In this document: one piece after another, positions 18,801-27,472 of the stretch | Numbering within the stretch: position 1 is the first letter of the stretch | Layout: each line of letters starts with the position of its first letter | Assembly (NCBI GenBank): GCA_011525785.1 | Contig: WYBT01000004.1 | Coordinates: 159,892 to 223,891 of the forward strand | From: Planctomycetaceae bacterium | GTDB lineage: Bacteria > Planctomycetota > UBA1135 > GCA-002686595 | DNA length: 64,000 nt | Direction of reading: 5' to 3' | The notes under the pieces: generated by a model | What the model saw: the letters and a program-made list of their open reading frames with translations, nothing else | The model's database searches: none | What the model was told of the DNA's origin: nothing | Position numbers and translations under genes: made by a program

Positions 18801-19856
18801 TCAGCCCCCGTTCGAGTCCGCGAAAGCGGCGTCGAAGGCCACGTTCGAACGCGGGAAGTCCAAGCGGCGCACGAAAGCGGCGGCGTCGGCGGCGCCGAAC
18901 TCGCGGTCCATGCCGGAATCTTCCCACTCCACCGTGAGCGGCCCGCGGTAGCCCAAGTGGTTGAGAGTCCGCACGATCGATTCGAAGTCGATGCGCCCGC
19001 GCCCGGGCGAGCGGAAGTCCCAGAAGCGTCCGTCGCTGCCGAACTCGGTGTGCCCGCCGAACACGCCCGCCGCCGTGCCGCGCTCGCTCCACCACACGTC
19101 CTTGACGTGCACGTTCCAGACGCGCGCACCGAACTCGCGCAGGAACGCGATGTAGTCGACGCCCTGATAGCCGAAGTGCGAGGGATCGAAGTTGATGCCG
19201 AAGCGCGGGTGGCCATCGAGCGCGGCCAGCGCGCGGCGCGTGCTGGCGATGTCGAAGGCGATCTCGGTCGGGTGCACCTCGAGCGCGAAGCTCACGTCGA
19301 GCTTGTCGTACTGGTCGAGGATCGGCTTCCAACGACGCGCGAAGTCGGCGAAGCCCTGTTCGATCTGCTTGGGCAGGTTGGGCGGGAAGCTGTAGACGAG
19401 CTTCCAGATCGCACTCCCAGTGAAGCCCACCACCACCGTTCGACCGGTGCGCGCGAGGACGTCCTTGACGTGTTTGGGCGCCGCGTCGAAGAAGCGCCGC
19501 GCGGCCTTGCCGGTGTCGATCATTTCCTTGGCGGCGCGCTTGCGCACGCCCTCGGGCTGACCGTCGCCCCACACGTGCGCGGGCAGGATCGACTTGTGGC
19601 GCTCGTCGATCTCGTCGCACACCGCCTGACCCACCAGGTGGTTGGAGATCGCGAACGAGCTCATCCCCAGGCCCGTGAGCAGCTCCCACTTCTGCGCGCA
19701 GTAGTGCTTCTCCTTGAGCGCGCGCTGCACGTCGAAGTGATCGCCCCAGCAGGCCAGCTCGAGCCCGTCGTAGCCCAGGTTCTTGGCCTTGGCGGCGAGC
19801 GTCTCGAGCGGCAGATCGGCCCACTGGCCGGTGAACAAACAGAGCGGACGGGTCAT
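18801..19856 (-). CDS. Sugar phosphate isomerase/epimerase (xylose isomerase-like TIM barrel)
   Basis: 351-aa TIM-barrel protein of the AP-endonuclease-2/xylose-isomerase-like superfamily. Divalent-metal ligands are recognisable: the Glu in [14 protein letters not shown], the Asp/His of [14 protein letters not shown], His in [11 protein letters not shown] and Glu in [13 protein letters not shown]. The N-terminal strand ([31 protein letters not shown], cut in practice to its core) is typical of the family. It is cytosolic and probably isomerises or epimerises a sugar or inositol derivative. The start is the ATG at 19856; upstream reading overlaps the next gene. It lies 68 bp downstream of a Gfo/Idh/MocA oxidoreductase on the same strand, a very common pairing in carbohydrate or inositol catabolism. 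The substrate is unknown. Confidence 0.85.
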   Translation of the reverse strand: MTRPLCLFTGQWADLPLETLAAKAKNLGYDGLELACWGDHFDVQRALKEKHYCAQKWELLTGLGMSSFAISNHLVGQAVCDEIDERHKSILPAHVWGDGQPEGVRKRAAKEMIDTGKAARRFFDAAPKHVKDVLARTGRTVVVGFTGSAIWKLVYSFPPNLPKQIEQGFADFARRWKPILDQYDKLDVSFALEVHPTEIAFDIASTRRALAALDGHPRFGINFDPSHFGYQGVDYIAFLREFGARVWNVHVKDVWWSERGTAAGVFGGHTEFGSDGRFWDFRSPGRGRIDFESIVRTLNHLGYRGPLTVEWEDSGMDREFGAADAAAFVRRLDFPRSNVAFDAAFADSNGG

Positions 19857-19924
19857 GGTGAGGTGCGGAGAGAGATGTGGAGATGAACAGGCCGGCGCCG
19901 CGGCTGGGCGCGCGCCGCGAAGGG

Positions 19925-21079
19925 TCACTTGACGGCGGACAACGCGATCGCGCAACGCTCGCGCGCGCTGATGAGCGCAGCTTCGAGCACGCGCTGCGTC
20001 TGGTAGGCGTCTTCGAAGTCCGGCAGCGGAACTTCGGGCGCCTGGCCGTCGAGCACGCGCAGAATGTCGGCCGCCATGTTGACGAAGCCGTGTTCGTAGC
20101 CGAGCACGTGAGCGTCGGGCCACCACGCGGAGGCGTACGGATGCTCGCCGCCCGCGGTGCACATGATGCGCTTCCAGCCATCGGTGCGCCGGTCGGAGAC
20201 CTCGCACAGCTCGAGCACGTTCATGTCCTCGAACCCAAAGCGCAGCGAGCCGCGCTCGCCGTTGAGCTCGATGCCGTTGTCGTTCTGGTGGCCCGGCGCG
20301 AGGCGCGAGGCCTCGAAGCTGGCCGTCGCGCCGCCGGTGAAGCTGGCCAGGAACAGCACGCAGTCGTCGACGTCGCTCTTGCCCTTCCTGCGCCTCGCGC
20401 CGGGCAGCGGTCGCTCGTGCACGAACGTGCGCGCGAGCGCGCCGTGCACCTCGCTGACTTCCTCGCCGACCAGGAAGCGCGCCATGTCGACGATGTGCGC
20501 GTTGAGGTCGCCGTGCGCGCCGGAGCCCGCGAACTTGCGCTGGAAACGCCACGAGAGCGGCGTCGACGGCCCGCCCCAGTCCTGCAGGTAGCGCGCGCGC
20601 ACGTGGCGGATCGCGCCCAGGCGTCCCTCGCGCACCAGCCGCTGCGCGAGCGCAACTGCGGGACAACGCCGGTAGTTGAACCACACGAACGTTCGCACGC
20701 CGCGGCGCGCGGCCTTGCGAGCGGCCTGCGCCATCGCGCGCGCGTCCTCGAGCGTGCCGGCCAGCGGCTTCTCGCAGGCCACGTGCTTGCGCGCCTCGAG
20801 CATCGCCAGCGCGGGCTCGGCGTGCACGTGGTTGGGCGTGCCGACGTCGACCAGTTCGATCTCGTCGAAGTGCGCGATCTCGCGCCAGTCGGTGGTGGTG
20901 TTGAGCCAGCCCCAGCGTTCGGCGAAGCGCTCCAATTCCTGCTTCTCGCGCGCGCTCACCGTGTGCAGCAGCGGCGTGAGCCCCAGGTCGAAGAACTTGG
21001 AGACCTGAGACCACGCGTTGGAGTGCGCGCGGCCCATGAACTTCTGGCCGATGAGGGCGATCGGGAAGGCTCGAGACAT
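19925..21079 (-). CDS. Gfo/Idh/MocA family oxidoreductase
   Basis: 384-aa NAD(P)-dependent oxidoreductase. The Rossmann N-terminus begins [36 protein letters not shown] is followed by the family EKP motif in [15 protein letters not shown], and the C-terminal substrate domain has [16 protein letters not shown] and [17 protein letters not shown]. Members oxidise sugars, inositols and related polyols in the cytosol. The start is the ATG at 21079. A 60-residue upstream open extension lacks coding character. It is expressed with the TIM-barrel isomerase downstream (68-bp gap) and is divergent from a secreted beta-helix protein, which together suggest a small carbohydrate utilisation locus. The exact substrate is not deducible. 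Confidence 0.9.
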   Translation of the reverse strand: MSRAFPIALIGQKFMGRAHSNAWSQVSKFFDLGLTPLLHTVSAREKQELERFAERWGWLNTTTDWREIAHFDEIELVDVGTPNHVHAEPALAMLEARKHVACEKPLAGTLEDARAMAQAARKAARRGVRTFVWFNYRRCPAVALAQRLVREGRLGAIRHVRARYLQDWGGPSTPLSWRFQRKFAGSGAHGDLNAHIVDMARFLVGEEVSEVHGALARTFVHERPLPGARRRKGKSDVDDCVLFLASFTGGATASFEASRLAPGHQNDNGIELNGERGSLRFGFEDMNVLELCEVSDRRTDGWKRIMCTAGGEHPYASAWWPDAHVLGYEHGFVNMAADILRVLDGQAPEVPLPDFEDAYQTQRVLEAALISARERCAIALSAVK

Positions 21080-21265
21080 GATGGATGAGGCTCGGAGGGT
21101 GTGGGGCTGCGCAGGGTAGCGTGCGGTCCAGCGGCGTCGAATCGCTCCTGCGCCTCCAGGCCGAGCGCCGCTCGCGCCTGCGCGGGAGCGCCGCACGGGT
21201 GGCGCCGACGCGCGTGCGCGACCATGATCGCAGTACGACTGACCGCCGCCACAGGAACACCACCC

Positions 21266-22531
21266 ATGCTGACCCTGCCCCTCCTGCTTTCGCTTGTCAG
21301 CTCTGGGGCGCAGCCGCGCGCGCTGGCGCCGGCCCTGATCCACTGCACGCCCGAGAGCGTCACCGTCCCCGGCGCACAGCCGCAGGCCACGCGTCAGTCG
21401 ATCGCGGCCGCCCTCGCCAAGGCTGGGCCGGGCACGGTGATCGAACTGGCCGCGGGCGTCTACGAGCCCTTCAGCATCGGCTTCGGCAAGCCCGCGTCGT
21501 GGAACGCGCAGACCTCGGGCGGCCTGCCCGGTCAGCCGATCGTCGTGCGCGCGAACGGCGACGTGCGCATCGCCGGCAACAAGACCAGCGACACGATCGC
21601 GATCCAGCAGGCGCAGCGCTGCGCGCACATCACCTTCGAGGGCCTGACGATCGAGCCCGGCTATCGCGCCGGCGTGATGTTCTATCGCTGCAACCCCGGC
21701 CAGATGCACGAGGGCTTCCGCTTCATCGACTGCAAGATCCTCGGCGGCTACGACCATCGCACGGAGACGGGACACGCCACCAAATGGGGCGTGTGGGGCC
21801 ACAGCCTCAAGGACTTCGAGTTCCGCGGCGTGCGCGCTCCGGCGATCGTGCGCGACATCCGCAACGAGCACGCCTTCTACCTCCAGAACTCGCGCGGCGA
21901 CATCACCATCGAGAACGTCAGCGCCTCGCGACTGGGGCGGACGTTCGTGCAGTTCACTGCGCGGGCCAGCGACGGGCCGCCGGGCATCGGAACGATTCGC
22001 GTCGAGCGTTGCACGGTCGAAGACGCCTGCATCGCCAGCGGCGACAACTACAAGGGCGGCTCGGCGCTCACGCTGGCGGGCAATCACACCGGCACGGTGA
22101 TCTTCAAGAACAACCGCGTCCGCTCGGGCTTCGCGAAGGAGCTGGCGCACCTCACGCGCGCCGGTGCGCCCTTCGGCACGGGCGCGTTCGTCGCGTGGGA
22201 CTCGGGCGGCGAGCGCAACGGCGTGCTGGTGCTCGAGAACAACCACTTCGAGTTCGCCCCCGGTTGCGGCGATCGACCGCTGGCGCAGATCTCGAGCTGC
22301 CGCGAAGTGCGCCTCGTGGGAACCAACCGCTTCATCGGCGGCAAGGCGCCTGCGCTGGTGTTCGATCTCGAAGGCCAGAAGCCCAACCTGTCGGTGAGCA
22401 TCGCTCCCACGACCGTCGTGCAGGGCGAGATCCGCATCGGCGCCAAGAGCGTGACGCGCGAGCAGTTGGCCCAGTACCGCGGCGCGAATCCGCCGCCGAA
22501 GGCGAAGGCCGACGACGCCGCGGACAAGTAG
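21266..22531 (+). CDS. Secreted right-handed parallel beta-helix protein
   Basis: 421 aa from the ATG at 21266, chosen because it starts a clean signal peptide ([17 protein letters not shown]); in-frame starts at 21224 or 21101 would put a non-hydrophobic stretch ahead of it. The mature protein has short repeating strands characteristic of pectate-lyase-like beta-helices: [65 protein letters not shown] and [14 protein letters not shown]. Such proteins are often polysaccharide lyases or glycoside hydrolases, but no catalytic residues could be assigned. It is divergent from the Gfo/Idh gene, so it may supply the sugar that cluster handles. The last 15 residues are Lys/Ala/Asp-rich. It is followed by a strong terminator. 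Confidence 0.75.
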   Translation: MLTLPLLLSLVSSGAQPRALAPALIHCTPESVTVPGAQPQATRQSIAAALAKAGPGTVIELAAGVYEPFSIGFGKPASWNAQTSGGLPGQPIVVRANGDVRIAGNKTSDTIAIQQAQRCAHITFEGLTIEPGYRAGVMFYRCNPGQMHEGFRFIDCKILGGYDHRTETGHATKWGVWGHSLKDFEFRGVRAPAIVRDIRNEHAFYLQNSRGDITIENVSASRLGRTFVQFTARASDGPPGIGTIRVERCTVEDACIASGDNYKGGSALTLAGNHTGTVIFKNNRVRSGFAKELAHLTRAGAPFGTGAFVAWDSGGERNGVLVLENNHFEFAPGCGDRPLAQISSCREVRLVGTNRFIGGKAPALVFDLEGQKPNLSVSIAPTTVVQGEIRIGAKSVTREQLAQYRGANPPPKAKADDAADK

Positions 22532-22607
22532 GCCGCGGCGAGAAGCCGAGAGCGTCGAGCCGTCAACGCGCCGACGCGAGCGTCCATGGGCTGAGTGGCT
22601 CGAAAGC

Positions 22608-22643
22608 ACAGCGGGCGATGCCTCGAGTGGCATCGCCCGCTGT
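22608..22643. terminator. Bidirectional hairpin terminator between convergent genes
   Basis: A perfect 15-bp inverted repeat, ACAGCGGGCGATGCC (22608-22622) and GGCATCGCCCGCTGT (22629-22643), with a 6-nt loop (TCGAGT). It sits between the convergent stops of the beta-helix gene (22531) and the thioredoxin-like gene (22671). T-rich runs on the two exits are weak (TGCGTTC and GCTTTCG), but the stem is very stable and placed to stop transcription from both sides. Confidence 0.85.
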
Positions 22644-22670
22644 TGCGTTCGGACCAGCCGCGCCCGCGAC

Positions 22671-23657
22671 TCAGACGCCGGCGCGCAGCTTGGAGAGCGC
22701 GACGAAGCGCTCGGCCCGCTCGGCCGCCTTCGTGCCGCTGAACTTCTCGGCCAGCGCGCTCATCTTCTTCACGTTGCCCGGATCGAAGGGCTTCTCGGTG
22801 GAGATCTTCTCGACCAGCGCTTCGAAGGCCTTCGAGGCTTCCTTGGCGCGAGCGTTGGCCGGGTCGTTCAGTTGCGCGCGCTGCTCCGCAACCTTGGCGG
22901 CAGTTTCTGCGTGGCCCTTGACGCTCTTTTCGAGCGCAGCCGTGTGTTCCTCGGCCAGGGCGAACTCGCCGGCCTCGATCATGCGCTTCACGCGCTCGAT
23001 GCGCGCGTTGATGCGAGCCAGGAACTCGGTGCGCGTGTCCGCAGCAGCGGGGACCGTCGCGGCGTCGCATTCGGCGAGCGCCCCGGCGAGATCGCCCTTG
23101 AGGAACAGCGTCCAGGCCTTCTTGAGCTCGGCCGGCGCCTGGGCCGGAGGCTGCTTGGACTTCTTGATCTCGGCCTCGAGCGCTTCGCTCAAGCGCTTGC
23201 CGAGCGCGCCGGGGTTGCCCTGCAGCACCACGGTTCCGTCGACTCCGATCAGCGCCGTCTGCGGCAATCCGGAGCCCGGCATCTCCATCGGACGCTCGTC
23301 GGTCCACATCGCGGCGTTGCCCATCCACTTCATGCGCCAGGCGAAGGCCTCGTAGGTGTCGCGATCGGCGCCCTGACACTCCACGAAGATCACCTGGACG
23401 TCGTCACCCAGCTCGCGTTGATGCTTGACGGCGGTCGGCACGGACCCCCCGACGCAAGCGCTTCAACGCGTGCCCCAGAAGTCGATCAGCACGGGCTTGC
23501 CGCGCAGCTCGGCGAGGCTCTTGATGCCCGCGGCGTTCACGGGCGGCGTGGAGAAGCGATAGTCGACCTTCTTGCCTTCCTCGGGCGCGGCGGGGCGCAG
23601 CGCGAGGCCCGCGAGCGCAAGCGAAGCGATCGCGAAGGAAATCAAGGACAGTTTCAT
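22671..23657 (-). CDS. Thioredoxin-like (TlpA/redoxin) protein with in-frame TGA: candidate selenoprotein
   Basis: 328 codons if TGA codon 65 (23463-23465) is read through. The N-terminus is a signal peptide (MKLSLISFAIASLALAGLAL). Residues 50-64 run into the thioredoxin strand KPVLIDFWGTR; codon 65 is TGA, then S-A-C68, V-G-G-S-V-P, and the domain continues without break: AVKHQRELGDDVQVIFVECQG, then GLPQTALIGVDGTVVLQGNP (cis-Pro region and last strands). The C-terminal 130 residues are Ala/Glu/Lys-rich and helical. In this family the active site is WCxxC; here the first Cys position is TGA and the resolving Cys is kept at +3, giving a U-x-x-C motif. This fits selenocysteine insertion; a nonsense mutation or a sequence error are the alternatives. 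The start has AAGGAG 5 nt upstream. The final stop is also TGA. Confidence 0.6.
23431..23455 (-). promoter_or_regulatory. SECIS-like hairpin just downstream of the in-frame TGA
   Basis: On the minus strand, GCGTCGG (23455-23449) can pair with CCGAC-C-GC (23438-23431) to form 7 bp with one bulged C. This leaves a 10-nt apical loop GGGGTCCGTG that starts with guanines and contains GGTC, as in the E. coli fdhF SECIS loop. The loop begins 14 nt after the TGA, slightly closer than the usual bacterial range I recall (about 16-37 nt). The hairpin codes for the unusual V-G-G-S-V-P after the active site. Folding was done by eye only. Confidence 0.4.
23463..23465 (-). other. In-frame TGA at redox-active position (putative selenocysteine codon)
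   Basis: Read on the minus strand the codons are GAC TTC TGG GGC ACG CGT TGA AGC GCT TGC (first six encode DFWGTR). Upstream and downstream frames join exactly at this TGA with no indel needed, and both halves are unmistakably the same thioredoxin-fold domain. The position corresponds to the nucleophilic cysteine of the thioredoxin CxxC motif, the usual place for selenocysteine in redox selenoproteins. Confidence 0.55.
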
Positions 23658-23662
23658 GGTGG

Positions 23663-23668
23663 CTCCTT
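23663..23668 (-). promoter_or_regulatory. Ribosome binding site of the TGA-containing redoxin gene
   Basis: AAGGAG on the minus strand, 5 nt before the ATG at 23657. It is one of the few clear Shine-Dalgarno sequences in the window and fixes the start of the full-length reading frame upstream of the TGA. It supports translation from there rather than from the later ATG or GTG of the downstream half. Confidence 0.7.
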
Positions 23669-23791
23669 GGTGGGCGTGGCGGCGGTCGAGAAGCGGCCGC
23701 AGACAGCGACACGCGCCCACGCGTTCGAGGGGGTCCGAACGTACTCGGCCTGCTCGCCCGCCGCAACGGACGCAGCGGCCCCGCGGACCTC

Positions 23792-24499
23792 TCAGGTCGG
23801 TGCGAGCGCCCCGGCGGCCAGCGAGAGTCCGATCTCGCAAACGTGCACTTCGCCGGTGAATTCCGCGGCGCCCGGTGCTTCCAGCCCGGGTTTGGAGGCG
23901 AGGAAGGTGAGCGTGAGGTCGGCGCGAACGGCGCCCGCCTGCGCTCTACCGCTGTCCGCGTCCAGGCCGGTCGGCACGTCGAGCGCGACCTTGAGCGGTC
24001 CGCGCGCGGCGTTGTAGCGCTCGATCCACTCCGGCAGCGGGGCGCGCAACGCTCCGCGCGCTCCCACGCCCAGCAGCGCGTCGACCAGCACGTCGTACTC
24101 GCTCGCGCGCGCCAAGCAGCGCTCCGCGGCTTCGCCCACTTCGTGGATCGCGATGCCCAGCCGCGCGCACACCGAGCGGAACAGGGCCGCGTCACTGCCG
24201 TGGCGCTCGAGCGGAGCGCTGCTGAGCAGTTCAAGAGAGAGCCCCGCGTTCCACAGGTGGCGCGCGAGCACGTACCCATCGCCGCCGTTTCCTCCGCCGC
24301 CGCACAGGATCAGCGCGCGCCACGGAGGCGGAGAGCGGCGAGCGCTGAACACGTCGCGCCGCAGCCGCGCGAGGATGCGCTCGGCCGCGCTGCGTCCGGC
24401 GTTCTCCATCAGCACGCAGCTCGGCAACCCCAGGCGCTCCTGCGCCGCGCGGTCGAACTCGCGCACGGCGGCGGAGCTCAAGACTCGGACTCGTTCCAT
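23792..24499 (-). CDS. nnrE: NAD(P)H-hydrate epimerase (YjeF N-terminal domain)
   Basis: 235 aa, the length of a stand-alone epimerase domain. It shows the YjeF_N fold: VRVLSSAAVREFDRAA, GLPSCVLMENAGRSAAERI (the AGR motif), the nucleotide-binding glycine loop LCGGGGNGGDGYVLARHL, VDALLGVGARG with the catalytic Asp, and LDVPTGLDADSG. The enzyme interconverts the R and S forms of damaged NADHX and NADPHX so that the dehydratase (NnrD) can repair them. The dehydratase domain, fused to it in E. coli, is absent here and not adjacent. The start is the ATG at 24499; the longer open frame upstream runs antisense to the sulfatase-like gene. It is divergent from that gene with only 36 bp between starts. 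Confidence 0.9.
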   Translation of the reverse strand: MERVRVLSSAAVREFDRAAQERLGLPSCVLMENAGRSAAERILARLRRDVFSARRSPPPWRALILCGGGGNGGDGYVLARHLWNAGLSLELLSSAPLERHGSDAALFRSVCARLGIAIHEVGEAAERCLARASEYDVLVDALLGVGARGALRAPLPEWIERYNAARGPLKVALDVPTGLDADSGRAQAGAVRADLTLTFLASKPGLEAPGAAEFTGEVHVCEIGLSLAAGALAPT

Positions 24500-24535
24500 G
24501 GCGCCGTCACAGTACGCTGCGTGCTCACCCTCGCC

Positions 24536-25936
24536 ATGGGCCTCCCCCGCTACTCGCTGTTCGGCTGGTTCGCGCTCGTTGCACTGCTCGTGTGCGGCGC
24601 GTGCGACTCGCAGCCTGCGCCGTCCTCTCCTTCGGTGCTGGTGCTGGTGCTCGACTCGCTGCACGCGGGCCACAGCTCCGCGCACGGCTACGCGCGGGAC
24701 ACCACGCCCCGTTTCACGCGCTTTGCGGCCGCGGGAGTGCGCTTCGAGCAGGCCTATTCCCAGAGCTCGTGGACCCTGCCCTCGACCGCCTCGCTGTTCA
24801 CTTCGCTCGAGCAGGAGCGCCACGGCGTACGCACCTTCAACGACGCGCTCCCCGAGTCCATCCCCACGCTCGCCGAGCGCCTGCGCGAGCGCGGCTACCG
24901 CACGCACGCCATCGTCCAGACGCCGGTGCTCAGCTCGCGCCACGGCCTGCAGCAAGGCTTCGAGCGCTACGACGTGCTCGACCACTCGAGTGCGAGCCTC
25001 GAGCGGGCGCTGGAACTCGCGCGCGAGAGCTGGGAGCACCGCCCCGGCGAACCGTTGCTCGTGTACCTGCACCTGGCGCCGCCGCACATGCCCTACGAGC
25101 CCCCGGCGCCGTTCCGCGGCGCCTTCAGCGCGCCGGACAGCAGCGTGAGCGGCTCGATCAGCGAGTGCCGGCGCATCCACCGCGCAGCGCTCGCGCCCGA
25201 TCATCCCGACGTCGTCGCGCTGGCCGCCCGCTATGACGAGCACATCGCCTTCGCCGACGCGCGCGCCGGCGAGTTGCTCGAGGCCCTGGCGCGCAGCGCA
25301 GCGCGACCCGACGCCTGGGTGGTGTGGACCAGCGACCACGGCGAAGCCTTTCAGCAGCACGGCTGCCAAGGCCACAACGCCACGGTGTACGACGAAATGC
25401 TGCACGTGCCGCTGGCTCTCGCACGTCTGGACGGAACGACTCCGCCGCAACTCGTGCGCGAGCCGGTCAGCACCATGGACGTCGCGCCGACGTTGCTCGA
25501 GCTGTGCGGCGCGCGCCCGCTCGGGGCCGAACTCGCAGGCGTCAGTCTGCGCGAAGCCCTCAGCTCCGGACGCGCGCCCGCCGAGCGCCTGTTCAGCTAC
25601 AGCTCGCGCTACAAGGACGACGAGCGCCAACTGCACTTCGCAGTCCGGCGCGGCGCGCTGAAGCTGGTCTGGCGCGGCGACACGGGTGAGGCGCAGCTCT
25701 ACGACCTCGTCAGCGACCCGGGCGAGCGCGTCGATGCGCGCGCGAGCCACGCGCAGGCCTGCGAGGAGTTGCAGCGCGACCTCGAGCGACTTCGCGCCGT
25801 ACGGATCGCCGGCGCACCGGCGCGCACTCTCGCTCCTGCGGCACGCCCGGCCGAGCGCGCGCGCCTGTCCGAGTTGGGCTACGTCGAAGACAGCCCTGAC
25901 CCAGGCGCGCGGTCCGCCGACGGCGACGGACGCTGA
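24536..25936 (+). CDS. Sulfatase-fold lipoprotein with Thr in the nucleophile position
   Basis: 466 aa. The signal peptide ends in the lipobox LLVCGAC (Cys23), so the protein is a lipoprotein. The alkaline-phosphatase-superfamily fold is clear: SVLVLVLDSLHAGHSS with the metal-binding Asp40, the active-site segment SSWTLPSTASLFTS, THAIVQTPVLSSRHGL, and the second metal site VVWTSDHGEAFQQHG. In sulfatases the nucleophile motif is C/S-x-P-x-R, converted to formylglycine; here it reads T80-L-P-S-T, so Thr is the likely nucleophile and the Arg is missing. It may be a phosphodiesterase or phosphotransferase-type member rather than a true sulfatase. The start is the ATG at 24536, following the signal peptide rule. 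It is divergent from nnrE and convergent with the GT-C gene. Confidence 0.82.
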   Translation: MGLPRYSLFGWFALVALLVCGACDSQPAPSSPSVLVLVLDSLHAGHSSAHGYARDTTPRFTRFAAAGVRFEQAYSQSSWTLPSTASLFTSLEQERHGVRTFNDALPESIPTLAERLRERGYRTHAIVQTPVLSSRHGLQQGFERYDVLDHSSASLERALELARESWEHRPGEPLLVYLHLAPPHMPYEPPAPFRGAFSAPDSSVSGSISECRRIHRAALAPDHPDVVALAARYDEHIAFADARAGELLEALARSAARPDAWVVWTSDHGEAFQQHGCQGHNATVYDEMLHVPLALARLDGTTPPQLVREPVSTMDVAPTLLELCGARPLGAELAGVSLREALSSGRAPAERLFSYSSRYKDDERQLHFAVRRGALKLVWRGDTGEAQLYDLVSDPGERVDARASHAQACEELQRDLERLRAVRIAGAPARTLAPAARPAERARLSELGYVEDSPDPGARSADGDGR

Positions 25937-25943
25937 TGCGCGC

Positions 25944-27431
25944 TCACTGCTCGACGCGTTCGTACAGGATGTAGTCCTGCGCCCAGCCATCGATCAGCGC
26001 CTGCGGCTGCGGGTGCAGATCGGTGGCGCCGCTGGCGTTGAAGCGCGCAAGCGGCCTGTAGCGCTCGTGCACGGGGTGCGCGAGGAAGGCGCTCATCCGC
26101 GCGCGGTTGACGACGATCATGAAGTACTCGGGAAGGTGGGCTGCCAGCGCCGCGGGCTGATCGGGGAACTCGCGCGCCGGGGGCCACACCAGTCCTTCGC
26201 TGTCGAGCACCTCGGCGCGCGAGAAGAAGCCCAGCGCGCCGATGTCCGAGGCCAGCACGCGCGCGCCGCGGCCGCGCAGGTCCAGTTCGTCGAGCCGCGC
26301 CCGTAGCGGTTCGTACACGCGCGGCGTGATCCGGTCGGGGAAGCCGAGCGCCAGCGCGCTGGCCGCCGCCGCCGCCGCCACGACCGTGAGCGGCAAGACT
26401 CGCTGCGGGTTGCGCCACAGCGCGCAAAGTCGAACCGCGAGCGACGCGCGACTGCGTTCGAGTTGTTCGGCGAGTCCGTCGAGTCCTGCGCCCAGCCCGA
26501 TGCAAGCCAGGGTGAGCGGCGCGTAGAAGTACCAGCCCCAGGTCTTGGCGCCGGACACGATGTACGCGGCAGGCACCGCAACTGCGAACACGGCGAACGC
26601 GCGCAGCCCAGGAGCGCGCAGTGCGCTGCGCATGATCCCCCACAGGGTCAGCCAGCTCAGCGCCACGAGCAGTCGCGTGGGCGCAAAGGCCTGTTGCAGC
26701 GTCGACGCGGCGCGCGCGAGGTCGATGCCCAGCCCGTGCCGACCCGCTTTGGCCCGCACCGACTGCGCGATCGGCGAGCCATAGATCGCGGTCAGGATGG
26801 ACGCGCTCGCCACGCCGACTATCAGCACCGGCGCGAACATCCGCCGCGCGTCGCGCCAGGAGCGCACGCTGGTCACAGCCAGCGCCGCGACGAGCAACAC
26901 GCCTTCGGGGCGCGTCGTGCAGGCCAGCGCGCTGAGCCAGCCCGCGGTCGCAAGGCGCGCGCGCGATGCGGCCAGCGAGGCGCTCGCGGCGAGCGCGACG
27001 AACAGCGGCGGCTCCATGCCGCCGGCGCTGATGCGCGCGACGTGGGGCAGCGCGCAGAAGACCAGCACGCTGGCGAACGCAGCCAAGGGTCGCGACGCCA
27101 ATGCGAGCGCCACGCAGGCGCCTGTGACGCCGTCGCACAACGCGTTGAACGCCAGCGCGCTGCTCTCGAGCGGCAGCCCCAGCGCTCCCAGCAAACCCAG
27201 CGCGAGCGCATACAGCGGCGTGGTGGTCCCCAGGACGGGCTCCCAAGCGGCGCCGGGGTTGTAGACCAGCCCCGATCCCGCGGCGAAGTTCTCCGCGTAG
27301 CGCAGCGTGATGAACGCGTCGTCGTAGAGCGGGAACGAGCGCCACTGCAGGGCGCGGCACACCGCGACGAGCACGCCGAGGGCGACGGCGGTACGACGGT
27401 CGAGGGGCGCGGCGGGCGGCGTGGCTTCCAA
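25944..27431 (-). CDS. GT-C type membrane glycosyltransferase
   Basis: 495 aa with about 11 TM helices. The first extracytoplasmic loop has the GT-C acidic motif in PLYDDAFITLRYAENFAAGSG followed by LVYNPGAAWEPVLGTTTPLYAL, the arrangement found in arabinofuranosyl- and family-39-like transferases that use polyprenyl-linked sugars. The C-terminal 110 residues form a soluble domain (VLASDIGALGFFSRAEVLDSEGL). It probably transfers a sugar onto a glycan or protein on the outer face of the membrane. The start is TTG at 27431, the only plausible start ahead of TM1; no ATG lies between it and the DD motif. It ends 7 bp from the convergent sulfatase-like gene. Substrate unknown. Confidence 0.78.
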   Translation of the reverse strand: MEATPPAAPLDRRTAVALGVLVAVCRALQWRSFPLYDDAFITLRYAENFAAGSGLVYNPGAAWEPVLGTTTPLYALALGLLGALGLPLESSALAFNALCDGVTGACVALALASRPLAAFASVLVFCALPHVARISAGGMEPPLFVALAASASLAASRARLATAGWLSALACTTRPEGVLLVAALAVTSVRSWRDARRMFAPVLIVGVASASILTAIYGSPIAQSVRAKAGRHGLGIDLARAASTLQQAFAPTRLLVALSWLTLWGIMRSALRAPGLRAFAVFAVAVPAAYIVSGAKTWGWYFYAPLTLACIGLGAGLDGLAEQLERSRASLAVRLCALWRNPQRVLPLTVVAAAAAASALALGFPDRITPRVYEPLRARLDELDLRGRGARVLASDIGALGFFSRAEVLDSEGLVWPPAREFPDQPAALAAHLPEYFMIVVNRARMSAFLAHPVHERYRPLARFNASGATDLHPQPQALIDGWAQDYILYERVEQ

Positions 27432-27472
27432 GCGAGGACCGCGGGGTCGGGCCCCGCCGCCTTGAGGGAAAG

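Noticed and set aside
22671..23441. Two-gene model: a short signal-peptide protein ending at the TGA and a separate thioredoxin-tail gene starting at 23441
   Set aside because: The downstream half starts in the middle of the thioredoxin domain and the upstream half lacks one. Together they form one domain, so they are one gene with TGA inside.
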